DNA of 64,000 nt from Microbacterium nymphoidis (GCF_021044885.1 NZ_JAJNOD010000003.1:216176-280175); one strand, 5' to 3'. Shown: positions 29,323-40,891, counted from the stretch's first letter. Notes: generated by a model from the sequence alone, not told the origin. Made by a program: numbers and translations.

Positions 29323-30741
29323 TCAGCGCATCGCGTCCACGACGGCCGCGCGGCGCACCGGTTCCGTCCGTGATGCGGTGTCGAACACCCGCGTGAGCCG
29401 ATCGGCGCCGTACGCAGGCCACCCGGGGGCGCCGGTGCGCGCGAACGCCACCCACGCGGCGTGCATCTCGTCGGCCAGCGACTGCGGTGCGTCCGTGCCC
29501 GACATGCGCTTCGCCTCGTCGTCGTCCAGGGTGTCGAAGACGAACCCCAGCTCCAGCGCATGCGCGGCCCGGAGATCTCGCACCGGACTCTGCCAGGCGA
29601 ACTCGTACACGTATGTGGGAGCGGTGCGAGCCGCCGCCACACGCAGCATGGGCGCGCGCAGCAGGTACTCCGTCGCGATCTGACCGAACACCTCGCCAAC
29701 CGAGGCGCGTGGCCACACGCGCCGGCAAGCGGCCACAGCGGCACCGGGAATCCGCAGGGCGAGTCGTGCCAGCAGGAGCTTGCCCGCCGTGATGCTCTCC
29801 AGCGCCGCGGGTGGGAACCAGAGACGATACTCGTCGGTGTTCGTGCCGATGAGCACCGGGATGTCGGCATCGACGATGGCCGTCTCCGGCTCGTCAGGCA
29901 GATCCTCGGACAGGGCGAGCGCGAAGGCCGGTGCACCCCCGATCGGTGATGACCCCGCCGCCTGCTCCACTCGCGCCGCAACGATCTTGTCGGGTGCGAG
30001 CTCCGCGAAGGCGGCGCTGGTGGCCGCGACGCCGAGGCGCTTCGCCAGCGCGCGCGTGACGCGACCCGCCTTCTTCGGCTTCTGCGCGGACAGCGGTCCG
30101 GACTGAATGATCGCGCCGGCTGCGAGGCGCCGGGTGTCCGGCATCGACAGGAGCGCGGCGACGATTGCGCCCCCAGCCGATTCGCCCATCAGGGTGATGC
30201 GTGCGGGATCTCCTCCGAAGGCGGCGATCTCCTCGTGCACCCACCGCAGCGCCGCGGCGGCGTCGGCGACGCCGAGGTTCAGCGCACTGTCATCGTCGAA
30301 CACCGAGAATCCTTCGGAGCCCAGGCGATAGTTGATCGAGACGAACACGATCCCGTCGCGGGCGAAGGCCGTGCCGTCGTAGACGGACAGGGCCGCCGTC
30401 CCGCGCTCCAGGGCGCCGCCGTGGATCCAGAGGATCACGGGTGCCCCGTCGGCATCCGCCGGGCGCCACACATTGGCGGTGAGGATGTCCTCCCCGGCGA
30501 TCGCGATCGAGCCCAGCAGTTCCGCGGTCGCTCCCTGGTACGGCGCCTGGGGGGCAGTGGCGCCGAACGCCGTGGCGTCACGCACGCCCTCCCAGGCGGA
30601 TACGGGCCGGGGAGCGCGGAACCGGTTCGCGCCGAAGGGCGCCTCCGCATAGCTGATGCCCAGATACCTCTCCACATCGCCGGTACGGGCACCGCGAACT
30701 GCTCCGGCGCTGATGACTCGGGTGACATCGTCGTCGCTCAT
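29323..30741 (-). CDS. Type-B carboxylesterase
   Basis: 472 residues of the carboxylesterase/cholinesterase family. Conserved elements are the oxyanion strand ILWIHGGALERG, NYRLGSEGF, and the nucleophile elbow LMGESAGGAIVA with the catalytic serine. There is no signal peptide, so it is probably intracellular. The substrate is unknown; such enzymes hydrolyse aryl and alkyl esters. On the minus strand TAGCAT at 30753-30748 ends six bases before the ATG, indicating a leaderless start. It is convergent with the ankyrin gene and divergent from hrcA. Confidence 0.9.
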   Translation of the reverse strand: MSDDDVTRVISAGAVRGARTGDVERYLGISYAEAPFGANRFRAPRPVSAWEGVRDATAFGATAPQAPYQGATAELLGSIAIAGEDILTANVWRPADADGAPVILWIHGGALERGTAALSVYDGTAFARDGIVFVSINYRLGSEGFSVFDDDSALNLGVADAAAALRWVHEEIAAFGGDPARITLMGESAGGAIVAALLSMPDTRRLAAGAIIQSGPLSAQKPKKAGRVTRALAKRLGVAATSAAFAELAPDKIVAARVEQAAGSSPIGGAPAFALALSEDLPDEPETAIVDADIPVLIGTNTDEYRLWFPPAALESITAGKLLLARLALRIPGAAVAACRRVWPRASVGEVFGQIATEYLLRAPMLRVAAARTAPTYVYEFAWQSPVRDLRAAHALELGFVFDTLDDDEAKRMSGTDAPQSLADEMHAAWVAFARTGAPGWPAYGADRLTRVFDTASRTEPVRRAAVVDAMR

Positions 30742-30820
30742 TCCGCCATGCTAGTTGCACACGCGCTGCGCTCGTCCGCCGCGATCCGCCGAGTCGGAGC
30801 GCGCATCCAGGCGAAGTCGG

Positions 30821-30852
30821 TAGAATTGGCACTCAGAGCATTCGAGTGCCAG
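30821..30852 (+). promoter_or_regulatory. CIRCE element and -10 box of the hrcA-dnaJ operon
   Basis: TTGGCACTC, nine bases, then GAGTGCCAG at 30826-30852 matches the CIRCE consensus TTAGCACTC-N9-GAGTGCTAA, with eight of nine base pairs between the arms. A -10-like TAGAAT at 30821-30826 abuts and overlaps it. HrcA binds CIRCE, so the operon should be autoregulated and induced by heat. Confidence 0.93.
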
Positions 30853-30868
30853 CAGCAGAGGAGGCGAC

Positions 30869-31897
30869 ATGGTCACTGAGCGCGGCCTGCGCGTCCTTCG
30901 GGCCATCGTCGAGGACTACGTCGACACCAATGAGCCCGTCGGCAGCAAGTCGATCGTCGACCGGCATCATTTCGGCGTCTCCGCCGCCACGATCCGCAAT
31001 GACATGGCCCTGCTGGAGGAGGAGGAGCTCATCGCGGCTCCGCACACCTCGTCGGGTCGTGTGCCCACGGACAAGGGCTATCGGATGTTCGTCGACCACC
31101 TCGCGGAGTTGCGACCCCTCACCGCGGCACAGCGCACGGCCATCACCTCGTTCCTCACCGACCCCGCCGATCTCGACGACCTCCTCGGACGGACGGTGCG
31201 CCTGCTCACACAGCTCACCGGTCAGGTGGCGCTGGTGCAGTACCCCTCGTTCGCTCGCGCCACCGTCACGCACGTCGAGATCGTGCGCATTGCGGAGCGT
31301 CGCGTGCTCGTGATCGTCGTGACCGACACCGGCCGGGTCTCGCAGCGTGTCGGCGGCATCAGCGAGGACATCGACGAAGCCGACACCGCCGTGCTGCGCG
31401 CCCGCCTGAACACCCTCATCACGGGGCACTCGGTCGGTCGTGCCGCGGAGCGGCTGTCCGCCGAGGCGCCGTCGGTCACGGAGCAGCGCTCCGTCTATCA
31501 TGACGTCGCCGCACTCGTCGCGGAGGAGCTGGAGGAGTTCCGCCAGGATCGTCTGGTGATGGCGGGAGCAGCGACCCTGGCTCGGCGTGAGCAGGACTTC
31601 CGCGGCAGCATCCACCCCCTGCTGGAGGCCATCGAGGAACAGGTGACGCTCCTGCGCCTGATGGGGGAGATGACCGCAGGGGAGAACGGCCTCTCGGCCA
31701 GCATCGGACGCGAGAACGCGTCCTTCGGACTTGCGGAGGCGGCTGTGGTCGCCAGCGACTACGACGCCTCCGGATCGAGCGCGCGGGTGGGGCTCATGGG
31801 CCCCACCCGCATGGACTATTCCAGCAACCTCGCGGCGGTGCGGGCCGTAGCCCGCTACCTCACGCGACTGCTGGACGACGACGAAGCGCGCCGCTGA
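30869..31897 (+). CDS. hrcA: Heat-inducible transcription repressor HrcA
   Basis: 342 residues. The N-terminal winged helix ([39 protein letters not shown]) and the GAF-like dimerisation domain with [13 protein letters not shown] and [17 protein letters not shown] are typical. HrcA represses chaperone genes through CIRCE and depends on GroEL for activity. A strong ribosome site AGAGGAGG precedes the ATG. The CIRCE site directly upstream indicates autoregulation, and dnaJ follows 34 bases after the stop. Confidence 0.97.
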   Translation: MVTERGLRVLRAIVEDYVDTNEPVGSKSIVDRHHFGVSAATIRNDMALLEEEELIAAPHTSSGRVPTDKGYRMFVDHLAELRPLTAAQRTAITSFLTDPADLDDLLGRTVRLLTQLTGQVALVQYPSFARATVTHVEIVRIAERRVLVIVVTDTGRVSQRVGGISEDIDEADTAVLRARLNTLITGHSVGRAAERLSAEAPSVTEQRSVYHDVAALVAEELEEFRQDRLVMAGAATLARREQDFRGSIHPLLEAIEEQVTLLRLMGEMTAGENGLSASIGRENASFGLAEAAVVASDYDASGSSARVGLMGPTRMDYSSNLAAVRAVARYLTRLLDDDEARR

Positions 31898-31931
31898 GGC
31901 GCACAGGGGACCGTCCCCGAGAAAGGTGACT

Positions 31932-33044
31932 GTGGCCGACCACTACGAAGTCCTGGGCGTCTCACGAGAGGCGAGCCCGGAGGAGATCAAGAAGGCGTAC
32001 CGGCGTCTGGCGCGCGAACTCCACCCCGATGTGAATCCGTCGGCGGACGCCGAGGACAAGTTCAAAGAGGTCACCCACGCCTACGACGTGCTGAGCGATC
32101 CGGAGCAGCGTCGGCGTTACGACATGGGCGGCGACGACGCGTTCGGCGGCGGCGGATTCGGCGGGTTCGGCGACATCTTCGAGACCTTCTTCGGCGCGGC
32201 GGCCGGCGGCGGCGGACGCGGCGGACGCCCGCGTTCCCGGCGGGAGCGCGGCCAGGATGCGCTGGTGCGGGTGACGCTGGAGCTCGGCGACGTCATCTTC
32301 GGCGTGCACCGCGATATCGAGGTGGACACGGCGGTGCTCTGTGAGACCTGTGAGGGTTCGTGCTGCGCGCCCGGCACCTCCCCGCAGACTTGTGACATCT
32401 GTCACGGCACCGGACACGTGCAGCGCCAGGTGCGCAGCCTGCTCGGCAACGTTCTGACCACCCAGCCGTGCAACGTGTGCCAGGGTTACGGCACGACGAT
32501 CCCGAGCCCCTGCGCCACGTGCGCCGGACAGGGACGGGTCCGCTCGCGCCGGACGGTAGGCCTGGACATCCCGGCGGGCGTCGAGACCGGCCTGCGCCTC
32601 CAGCTCCCCGGCTCCGGGGAGGTCGGCCCTGCGGGCGGACCCAACGGCGACCTCTACATCGAGGTGACCGTCGCGCCCGACGCGGCCTTCTCCCGCGACG
32701 GCGATGATCTGCTCGCCACGCTCGAGGTGTCCATGACGGACGCGATCCTCGGCACCGAGACGCGCATCGAGTCCCTCGACGGTCCCGTCGATCTGGAGAT
32801 CCGCCCGGGCGTGCAGTCTGGCGATGTCCTCACCATCAAGGAGCGCGGCATCACGCCGCTGCGCGGCAGCCGCCGCGGAGACCTCCGCGTCGGCGTCCAG
32901 GTGGTCACCCCGACGCGCCTGGATGCGAAGCAGCGCGCGCTGATCGAGGACTTCGCCGCGCGGACGAAGGCTCCTACGCCGAAGCTGGCGGAGTTCCAGC
33001 AGGGTCTGTTCTCCAAGCTCCGCGATCGCTTCCGGTCACACTGA
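31932..33044 (+). CDS. dnaJ: Chaperone DnaJ (actinobacterial DnaJ2 type)
   Basis: About 370 residues: a J-domain with HPD ([10 protein letters not shown]), a glycine/phenylalanine-rich linker, a zinc-binding region of four CxxC motifs (CETC, CDIC, CNVC, CATC) and two C-terminal substrate-binding domains. It delivers unfolded proteins to DnaK and stimulates its ATPase. GTG at 31932 is preferred because GAAAGG lies about six bases upstream; an in-frame GTG at 31926 overlaps that site. Cotranscribed with hrcA, it is the second DnaJ usual in actinobacteria, separate from the dnaK operon. Confidence 0.95.
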   Translation: MADHYEVLGVSREASPEEIKKAYRRLARELHPDVNPSADAEDKFKEVTHAYDVLSDPEQRRRYDMGGDDAFGGGGFGGFGDIFETFFGAAAGGGGRGGRPRSRRERGQDALVRVTLELGDVIFGVHRDIEVDTAVLCETCEGSCCAPGTSPQTCDICHGTGHVQRQVRSLLGNVLTTQPCNVCQGYGTTIPSPCATCAGQGRVRSRRTVGLDIPAGVETGLRLQLPGSGEVGPAGGPNGDLYIEVTVAPDAAFSRDGDDLLATLEVSMTDAILGTETRIESLDGPVDLEIRPGVQSGDVLTIKERGITPLRGSRRGDLRVGVQVVTPTRLDAKQRALIEDFAARTKAPTPKLAEFQQGLFSKLRDRFRSH

Positions 33045-33772
33045 TGGCGCTGCACTTCCTCGTCGAGGATCCGGCGGAGCTCGCGGGCGATGACATCGTG
33101 CTCACGGGTGCGGAGGCACATCACGCGGCCACGGTTCGCCGCGTGCGCGTCGGGGAGACGGTCACGGTCGGCGACGGTCGCGGCGCGTGGCACACGGGCG
33201 AGGTGACCGACCTCGCCCCCAAGCGGGTGGTCGTGCACCTCACCGCGCGCTCCACCGTGCCGGCGGCATCACCGCGGCTCGTGCTCGTGCAGGCCCTCGC
33301 GAAGGGGGACCGGGACGAGCGTGCGGTGCAGGCGGCCACCGAGCTGGGCGTCGATGAGATCGTGCCCTGGCAGGCGGCGCGCAGCGTGTCTCGCTGGGAC
33401 GCGGCCAAAGCCGCCAAGGGTGTCCAGCGCTGGGCGAGCATCGTCCGCGAAGCGGCGAAGCAGGCGCACCGTCCGTGGCTTCCGCTGGTGACGGCGCCCG
33501 TGACCACCGGACAGCTCGCGCAGCGCGCAGATGGAGCCCTCCTCGTGGTGCTGGAGCCGAGCGCAGACGAGCCGATGACCAACCTCGACCTGGCCGGCGA
33601 GCAGGAGGTCGTGCTCGTGGTCGGGCCCGAAGGCGGCATCGCACCCGAAGAGCTGGACGCACTGCGCGCCGCCGGAGCACGGATCGTGAAGCTCGGGGAC
33701 ACGGTTCTCCGGACCTCCACAGCGGGGCCGGCCGCTCTCGCCGTCGCCGCGGTCTCCCTGGGCCGCTGGTGA
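33044..33772 (+). CDS. rsmE: 16S rRNA (uracil-1498-N3) methyltransferase
   Basis: 242 residues of the SPOUT superfamily. An N-terminal PUA-like domain (DDIVLTGAEAHHAATVRRVRVGE) is followed by the knotted SAM-binding region VLVVGPEGGIAPEEL and KLGDTVLRTSTAGPAAL, which are diagnostic for RsmE. It methylates U1498 of 16S rRNA. The ATG overlaps the dnaJ stop by one base, and this dnaJ-rsmE coupling is common in Gram-positive bacteria. Confidence 0.95.
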   Translation: MALHFLVEDPAELAGDDIVLTGAEAHHAATVRRVRVGETVTVGDGRGAWHTGEVTDLAPKRVVVHLTARSTVPAASPRLVLVQALAKGDRDERAVQAATELGVDEIVPWQAARSVSRWDAAKAAKGVQRWASIVREAAKQAHRPWLPLVTAPVTTGQLAQRADGALLVVLEPSADEPMTNLDLAGEQEVVLVVGPEGGIAPEELDALRAAGARIVKLGDTVLRTSTAGPAALAVAAVSLGRW

Positions 33773-33794
33773 GCGTGGCGGATAGACTGACCGC

Positions 33795-34142
33795 ATGAGC
33801 GAGCCCTCCGTCTTCACCCGCATCCTGAACCGCGAGATCCCCGCTGAGATCGTCGCGGAGACCGATCGCGTGTTCGCCATTCAGGACATCGCCCCGCAGG
33901 CGCCCGTGCACCTGCTTGTGATCCCGAAGACGGCGCAGTACCGCGACGTCACTGAGCTCGCCGCCGCCGATCCCGCCCTGCTCGCGGAGCTGGTCGACGT
34001 GGCGAAGGGCCTCGCGGATGAGCGCTGCGGCGGGCAGTTCCGCCTCATCTTCAACACCGGCGCGAATGCCGGACAGACCGTCTTCCACGTGCACGCGCAC
34101 GTGCTCGGGGGAGACCTGGAGGAGAAGAGCCTCGTTGGCTGA
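33795..34142 (+). CDS. HIT-family hydrolase (HinT-like)
   Basis: 115 residues, a full HIT domain. The N-terminus FTRILNREIPAEIV and the histidine triad HVHAHVLGGD are characteristic of the HinT branch, which hydrolyses adenosine 5'-phosphoramidates and adenylated intermediates. TAGACT at 33783-33788 ends six bases before the ATG (leaderless). The 3' end overlaps the phoH start by eight bases. Confidence 0.94.
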   Translation: MSEPSVFTRILNREIPAEIVAETDRVFAIQDIAPQAPVHLLVIPKTAQYRDVTELAAADPALLAELVDVAKGLADERCGGQFRLIFNTGANAGQTVFHVHAHVLGGDLEEKSLVG

Positions 34143-35208
34143 CGAAAACACCGCGACCGTACGCATCCTGGCGGATGGGGTCGCCATGGTCCGGCTTCTC
34201 GGACCGCAGGACAGACTGCTGCGCATGATCGAGCAGGAGCACCCCTCCGTCGACGTCCACGTGCGCGGCAACGAGATCACGCTGAGCGGTGAGCAGGAGG
34301 CGGTGGCTGCGGCCCGTGGCCTGGTCGACGAACTGCTCACCATGACGCGAGACGGCCAGGATCTGGCTCCGTCGGACGTCGCCACCTCGGCACGACTGAT
34401 GAACGCCGAAGGCGGCCCCCGCCCGTCCGAGGTGCTCTCCGAACCGATCCTCTCGTCGCGCGGGCGCGTCATCCGGCCCAAGACGCTGGGTCAGCGCGAC
34501 TACGTCGACGCCATCGACGAGAACACCATCGTGTTCGGCATCGGACCCGCCGGAACGGGAAAGACCTATCTGGCCATGGCGAAGGCCGTGCAGGCGCTGC
34601 AGCGCAAGGAGGTCGACCGGATCATCCTGACCCGCCCCGCCGTAGAGGCCGGCGAGCGTCTGGGATTCCTGCCCGGCACCCTCACCGACAAGATCGATCC
34701 GTACCTGCGTCCGCTCTACGACGCGCTCAACGAGATGATCGACCCGGAGATCCTCCCCAAGCTTATGGCGACGGGAACGATCGAGGTGGCGCCCCTGGCG
34801 TACATGCGCGGCCGCACGCTCAACAACTCCTTCGTGGTGCTCGACGAGGCGCAGAACACCACGCCCGAGCAGATGAAGATGTTCCTCACACGTCTCGGCT
34901 TCGGCACCAAGATGGTGGTCACCGGTGACATCACGCAGGTCGACCTGCCGGGCGGCACCAGCGGACTCCGCGTGGTCAACCGCGTCCTCGCCGACATCGA
35001 CGACATCCACTTCGCCCGTCTCACCAGCGACGACGTCGTGCGTCACAGCCTGGTTGGCCGGATCGTCGACGCCTACAGTGCCTACGACGAGAAGCGCACC
35101 GCCGCACGCCATGAGCGCGAGCAGGCGGCCGAGTTCGCCAATCGCGCGGAGCGCCGCAGCGGCGCCCGGCCGGCGGGCCCCCGAGACCGACTCCCCAAGC
35201 GAGGCTGA
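34135..35208 (+). CDS. PhoH-like ATPase
   Basis: 357 residues from a TTG at 34135. The start is chosen because GGAGGAG lies about nine bases upstream and the resulting ADENTATVRILADGV matches the expected N-terminal domain. The PhoH ATPase domain has Walker A GPAGTGKTYLA and Walker B VVLDEAQNTT. PhoH proteins are cytosolic ATPases, probably RNA helicases or RNA-handling enzymes. In many bacteria phoH is fused to or next to ybeY, and here ybeY follows directly. It overlaps the HIT gene by eight bases, indicating coupled translation. Confidence 0.92.
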   Translation: MADENTATVRILADGVAMVRLLGPQDRLLRMIEQEHPSVDVHVRGNEITLSGEQEAVAAARGLVDELLTMTRDGQDLAPSDVATSARLMNAEGGPRPSEVLSEPILSSRGRVIRPKTLGQRDYVDAIDENTIVFGIGPAGTGKTYLAMAKAVQALQRKEVDRIILTRPAVEAGERLGFLPGTLTDKIDPYLRPLYDALNEMIDPEILPKLMATGTIEVAPLAYMRGRTLNNSFVVLDEAQNTTPEQMKMFLTRLGFGTKMVVTGDITQVDLPGGTSGLRVVNRVLADIDDIHFARLTSDDVVRHSLVGRIVDAYSAYDEKRTAARHEREQAAEFANRAERRSGARPAGPRDRLPKRG

Positions 35209-35209
35209 C

Positions 35210-35671
35210 ATGATCGAGATCAACAACGAGTCCGGAGTCGAGATCGATGAGACGGTGCTCCTGCGCCTCTCGGAGAACAACCTCGCCCAGCTGCACATCA
35301 GCCCGGACGCCGACATCGCCATCGTGCTCGTGGACGAGGGTGCCATGGAGGCCCTGCACGTGCAGTGGATGGACGAGCCCGGGCCCACCGACGTGCTGAG
35401 CTTCCCGATGGACGAGTTGCGTCCCGGAACCCCGGACCGGCCGACCGACCCCGGCCTGCTCGGAGACATCGTGCTGTGCCCCCAGGTGGCCGAGACGCAG
35501 GCCGCGCAGGCGAAGCACTCCCTGATGGATGAGCTCATCCTGCTCACCACGCACGGCACGCTGCACCTGCTCGGCTTCGATCACGCCACCCCGGACGAGG
35601 AGCGCGAGATGTTCGGACTGCAGCGCGAGCTCATCGCCGCCTTCCACTCGTCTGAGCGACGACACCGATGA
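35210..35671 (+). CDS. ybeY: Endoribonuclease YbeY
   Basis: 153 residues. The metal-binding motif HGTLHLLGFDH (three histidines) is diagnostic. YbeY is a single-strand endoribonuclease involved in 16S rRNA 3' maturation and ribosome quality control. The ATG follows the phoH stop by one base, and its own stop overlaps the next gene by four bases, so it lies inside a tightly coupled phoH-ybeY-corC-era operon. Confidence 0.96.
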   Translation: MIEINNESGVEIDETVLLRLSENNLAQLHISPDADIAIVLVDEGAMEALHVQWMDEPGPTDVLSFPMDELRPGTPDRPTDPGLLGDIVLCPQVAETQAAQAKHSLMDELILLTTHGTLHLLGFDHATPDEEREMFGLQRELIAAFHSSERRHR

Positions 35672-36978
35672 CCCCGTTCATCCTCCTGGCACTCGCCGTC
35701 GTCCTGGTGGCGGTGGGCGGCCTGATGGCGGCCCTCGACGCGGCCCTGTCGGTCACGAGTCGCTCGGCGCTGATCGAGTGGAGCCACGAGGGGCGCCGCG
35801 GCGAGGCTCTGCGGCGCATCGCGGATGACCTCCCCACGCACGCAAACGCCGTGGTGTTCATGCGCATCCTCACCGAGACGGCGGCCGCGGTGCTCGTGAC
35901 CGCCGCATTCATGCTGCTGTTCGACAACATCTGGTGGGCGATGCTCGCCGCGGCCGTGCTGATGACACTCATCTCGTTCGTGCTGGTCAGCACCTCTCCG
36001 CGTAGCGTCGGGCGCCAGCACGCGACCGGGCTGCTTCGCTCGGCTGCAGGGGTGGTGCGCCTGTCGCGCATCATCATCGGTCCGCTCTCTCACGCACTCG
36101 TGGCCTTCGGCGATCGGGTCACCCCCGGGGTGACCCGCGGAGCGTCCTTCACCTCGGAGGATCAGCTGCTCAGCATGGTCGATGAGGCGGCGAGCCATGA
36201 CCTCATCGAAGAGGACGACCGCGAGCTCATCCACTCCGTGTTCGACTTCACCGATCGCTTTGTCCGCGCCCTCATGATCCCGCGCACCGACCTGGTCACG
36301 CTGGAGGACGGCGCCACGGCACGCGAGGCGATGGATCTGTTCCTGGAGACCGGCGTCTCGCGTGTGCCCGTCGTGGACGGCGACGAGGTTCTCGGCGTGC
36401 TCTACGTCAAGGACCTCGTGCGCGCCGCCTACGGCCAGGACGGCGCCGACGTCTGGGACGCCTCCGCTCGCCCGCTCGCCCGGCGCGCTGTGTTCGTACC
36501 GGAGTCCATGAAGGCCGAGACGCTGCTGCAGCAGATGAAGCGCGATGCCATCCATGTGTGCATCGTGGTGGACGAGTACGGCGGCGTGGCGGGCCTCGTC
36601 ACGCTGGAGGACCTGATCGAGGACCTCGTCGGCGACATCTCGGACGAGTACGACAAGGAGTGGAGCGAGGTCACCGATCTGGGCGACGGTCGCTACCGCG
36701 TCAGCGGCCGCTCCCTCCTGGAGGAGGTGGGCGAACTGTTCGACCTTGAGATCGAGGACGACGAGGTCGATTCCATCGGCGGGCTGCTCGCCAAGGAGCT
36801 CGGCCGCATCCCGGAGTCCGGGGCGTCGGCCACCGTGCAGGGCGTGACCATCACGGCCGAGCACGGCCGTGGCGGCCCCCGGGACCTTGCCACCTTCATC
36901 GTGGAACGCGCAGAAGAACCAGCAACCGAGGCGGAGCCGCGTACACGCGACACCCCCGTGATCAGGAAGGCCGAGTGA
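35668..36978 (+). CDS. CorC/HlyC-type membrane protein with CBS domains
   Basis: 436 residues. An N-terminal DUF21 membrane domain (about four helices to residue 115) is followed by a CBS pair ([40 protein letters not shown]) and a CorC_HlyC C-terminal domain. Members of this family are linked to magnesium export or resistance and are often misnamed hemolysins. The ATG overlaps the ybeY stop by four bases, and the stop overlaps the era start by one. The ybeY-corC-era order is widely conserved. Confidence 0.93.
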   Translation: MTPFILLALAVVLVAVGGLMAALDAALSVTSRSALIEWSHEGRRGEALRRIADDLPTHANAVVFMRILTETAAAVLVTAAFMLLFDNIWWAMLAAAVLMTLISFVLVSTSPRSVGRQHATGLLRSAAGVVRLSRIIIGPLSHALVAFGDRVTPGVTRGASFTSEDQLLSMVDEAASHDLIEEDDRELIHSVFDFTDRFVRALMIPRTDLVTLEDGATAREAMDLFLETGVSRVPVVDGDEVLGVLYVKDLVRAAYGQDGADVWDASARPLARRAVFVPESMKAETLLQQMKRDAIHVCIVVDEYGGVAGLVTLEDLIEDLVGDISDEYDKEWSEVTDLGDGRYRVSGRSLLEEVGELFDLEIEDDEVDSIGGLLAKELGRIPESGASATVQGVTITAEHGRGGPRDLATFIVERAEEPATEAEPRTRDTPVIRKAE

Positions 36979-37862
36979 TGCGCAGCGGTTTCGTCACGTT
37001 CGTCGGACGCCCCAATGTCGGAAAGTCGACGCTGACCAACGCCCTCGTCGGCGAGAAGGTCGCCATCACCAGCGCCAAGCCGCAGACCACGCGCCGGGCG
37101 ATCCGGGGGATCGTCAATCGTCCCGCGGGCCAGCTGGTGATCGTGGACACCCCCGGCATCCACAAGCCGCGGACGCTGCTGGGGCAGCGCCTCAACGACC
37201 TGGTGGAGCAGGTGCTCGGCGACGTCGACGTGATCGCGCTGTGCGTGCCGGCGGGGGAGAAGGTCGGCCCCGGCGACCGCCGGATCGCCGCCTCTCTGGA
37301 CGGCTACGGCCGCGCCAAGAAGGTCGCCATCGTCACCAAGACGGATGATGCATCCAAGGACGAGATCATGGAGCGGCTGATGGAGGTGGACTCGCTGCGC
37401 GAGGACTGGGCCGCCGTGATCCCGCTCTCTGCCGTCAGCGGCGACCAGCTGGACGTGCTGTCCGACGAACTGCTCCAGCTGATGCCCGAGGGACCCGCCC
37501 TGTATCCCGAGGGCATGACCACCGACGAGGCCATCGAGGACCGGATCGCCGAGATCATCCGCGAATCCGCCCTGGAGGGTGTGCGGGATGAGCTGCCGCA
37601 CTCGATCGCGGTGACGATCGAGGACATCTCGGAACGCGAGGACTCGGACCTCACCGACGTGTTCGCGAACATCGTGGTCGAGCGCGACAGTCAGAAGGCC
37701 ATCATCATCGGCCGCAAGGGTTCGCGGTTGAAGGATGTGGGCGCTCGCGCCCGCGCGCAGATCGAGCCGCTGCTGGGCACGCGGGTCTTCCTGTCGCTCC
37801 ATGTCCGCGTCGCGAAGGAGTGGCAGCGCGACCCGAAGCAGCTGGGTCGGCTCGGATTCTGA
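36978..37862 (+). CDS. era: GTPase Era
   Basis: 294 residues from the ATG at 36978; a GTG three bases earlier is the alternative. GTPase motifs: G1 GRPNVGKST, G2 region KPQTTRRAIRG, G3 DTPGIHKP and G4 TKTD. The C-terminal KH domain (SQKAIIIGRKGSRLKDVG) binds the 3' end of 16S rRNA. Era is essential for 30S assembly and couples it to growth. It is the last gene of the phoH-ybeY-corC-era run and is followed within a few bases by inverted repeats. Confidence 0.97.
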   Translation: MRSGFVTFVGRPNVGKSTLTNALVGEKVAITSAKPQTTRRAIRGIVNRPAGQLVIVDTPGIHKPRTLLGQRLNDLVEQVLGDVDVIALCVPAGEKVGPGDRRIAASLDGYGRAKKVAIVTKTDDASKDEIMERLMEVDSLREDWAAVIPLSAVSGDQLDVLSDELLQLMPEGPALYPEGMTTDEAIEDRIAEIIRESALEGVRDELPHSIAVTIEDISEREDSDLTDVFANIVVERDSQKAIIIGRKGSRLKDVGARARAQIEPLLGTRVFLSLHVRVAKEWQRDPKQLGRLGF

Positions 37863-37903
37863 CGATCCTGGTGCTGTTGTGATCACAACGCACAACAGGA
37901 TCG
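37863..37903. repeat. Nested inverted repeat after era
   Basis: CGATCCTG at 37863-37870 pairs with CAGGATCG at 37896-37903, immediately after the era stop. Between them lies a perfect 14-base palindrome, GTTGTGATCACAAC, at 37876-37889; CTGTTGTG at 37874 can also pair with CACAACAG at 37891. There is no T-run. It may be an operator for the downstream promoter or part of the era transcript 3' end. Confidence 0.55.
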
Positions 37904-37948
37904 CCGAAAATGTTGGTGGGTCGACGTCGCGTCGGCTAGTGTGAAATC

Positions 37949-38078
37949 ACTCCACACGGAGGGCAGATCTGCCGCTTCGCTGTGGGGCGACGAGACGCAT
38001 ATTGCGTGGGGACGCTGGGGGTGTCTCGTCACGCCGGGGCGGAGGATTTCTTCCAAAGCCCCGGCTTCAACTTTTTTC
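37949..38078 (+). ncRNA. Candidate small structured RNA with its own promoter and terminator
   Basis: TTGGTG at 37913-37918 and TAGTGT at 37937-37942 (18-base spacing) form a plausible promoter starting near 37949. The transcript would contain a 12-base palindrome (37962-37973), a hairpin pairing GACGAGACGC at 37989-37998 with GTGTCTCGTC at 38021-38030 (one G-U pair), and an intrinsic terminator ending near 38077, about 130 bases in all. No protein-like frame fits, and I do not recognise a known RNA family. An alternative is a 3' tail of the era operon. Confidence 0.45.
38033..38077 (+). terminator. Rho-independent terminator with T6 run
   Basis: Arms GCCGGGGC (38033-38040) and GCCCCGGC (38058-38065) are perfect complements, and the loop can pair further. 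The stem is followed by TTCAAC and TTTTTT at 38072-38077. It is the most classical terminator in the window. It ends transcription from era or from the candidate RNA upstream, and isolates the leuA leader downstream. Confidence 0.82.
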
Positions 38079-38197
38079 TGGGCACATGCTCTCGCCCTCC
38101 GGACAGACGACGACCTCGCCACCGCCTGCGGGTGTTGATCGGCACGGTGCGGGAGTTCTCGCCCACAGAGCGAAGTCTCTCGGGAAACGGGGCGTGT

Positions 38198-40075
<1,878 letters not shown>

Positions 40076-40081
40076 CCCCCT

Positions 40082-40123
40082 GCGCAGAACGGGCCCCGGC
40101 AATCGCCGGGGCCCGTTCTGCGC
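40082..40123. terminator. Strong bidirectional hairpin terminator
   Basis: Perfect 19-base arms at 40082-40100 and 40105-40123 with a 4-base loop AATC. It occupies nearly all of the gap between the convergent leuA and the TRIC-like gene, so it can serve both strands. No long T-run on either side. Confidence 0.88.
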
Positions 40124-40125
40124 TG

Positions 40126-40812
40126 TCAGGGCTTGACGATGCGGATGACCCCCGTCTCGGCCGCCACCTTGCGGCGATGGAGCATCCGCTGCTCGGGCAG
40201 GGAGAGGTCGAAGATCACGGCCAGGAGCCGTACCCCGGCGGTCACCGCGATGCCGAGGAAGGCCGCAGGCGCGAACGCCATCCCGAACGCGTTCGCGACG
40301 ACGATCGCCAGACAGCCCACTCCCGCCGCGACCGCGTAGAGCGAACCGACGTGCATCACTGCGACCGGAAGCCCCATGATGACGTCTCGCAGCACCGATC
40401 CGCCGACGGCGGCACAGACGCCGACGAAGATCGCGGGGACGACGGGCAGACCGAGGCCCAGCGCCTTGGTGGTGCCGAACGCCCCGAACATGCCGATGGC
40501 GACCGCATCGAGCACGACGATGATGGCGTTGGCGCGATGCAGGAGCCCTGCCAGGAGCATGCCGACAAGCGATGCACCGCTCGCAGCGATCAGGTACCAG
40601 TTGCTTTGCAGCGTCGCCGGCGCAACGCCGAGCATGAGATCGCGGATGAGACCGCCGCCCATGCCGACCAGCACGCCGATCAACGCCACGCCCAAGAGGT
40701 CCAGACGACGCTGCCCCTGGAAGCCTGCGGCGAACATCGCTCCCTGCAGGCCGCCGAGGCCGACGGCGGTGAGGTCGGCCCACAGCGGGATCATGAACGT
40801 ATCCTGTGTCAC
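40126..40812 (-). CDS. Trimeric intracellular cation channel-like (UPF0126) membrane protein
   Basis: 228 residues with about seven membrane helices in two homologous halves. Each half has the glycine-rich motif of the family: GVLVGMGGGLIRDLMLG and GVCAAVGGSVLRDVIMG. Prokaryotic members are related to TRIC potassium channels; a role in amino-acid or ion movement has also been proposed, so the substrate is open. The GTG at 40810-40812 is chosen because GAGAAT ends six bases upstream on this strand. An ATG at 40794 is the alternative start. Confidence 0.85.
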   Translation of the reverse strand: MTQDTFMIPLWADLTAVGLGGLQGAMFAAGFQGQRRLDLLGVALIGVLVGMGGGLIRDLMLGVAPATLQSNWYLIAASGASLVGMLLAGLLHRANAIIVVLDAVAIGMFGAFGTTKALGLGLPVVPAIFVGVCAAVGGSVLRDVIMGLPVAVMHVGSLYAVAAGVGCLAIVVANAFGMAFAPAAFLGIAVTAGVRLLAVIFDLSLPEQRMLHRRKVAAETGVIRIVKP

Positions 40813-40891
40813 TCCTCCATTCTCGCCTCCGGTGCGCGCCCACGCGGCTGTGCGTCGTCTCGTGTCCGCAAGCGGGGGATAGGTTGGGCGC

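Noticed and set aside
37941..38138. 65-codon frame inside the candidate small RNA
   Set aside because: No ribosome site, odd composition, and it runs through the hairpin and T-run terminator.
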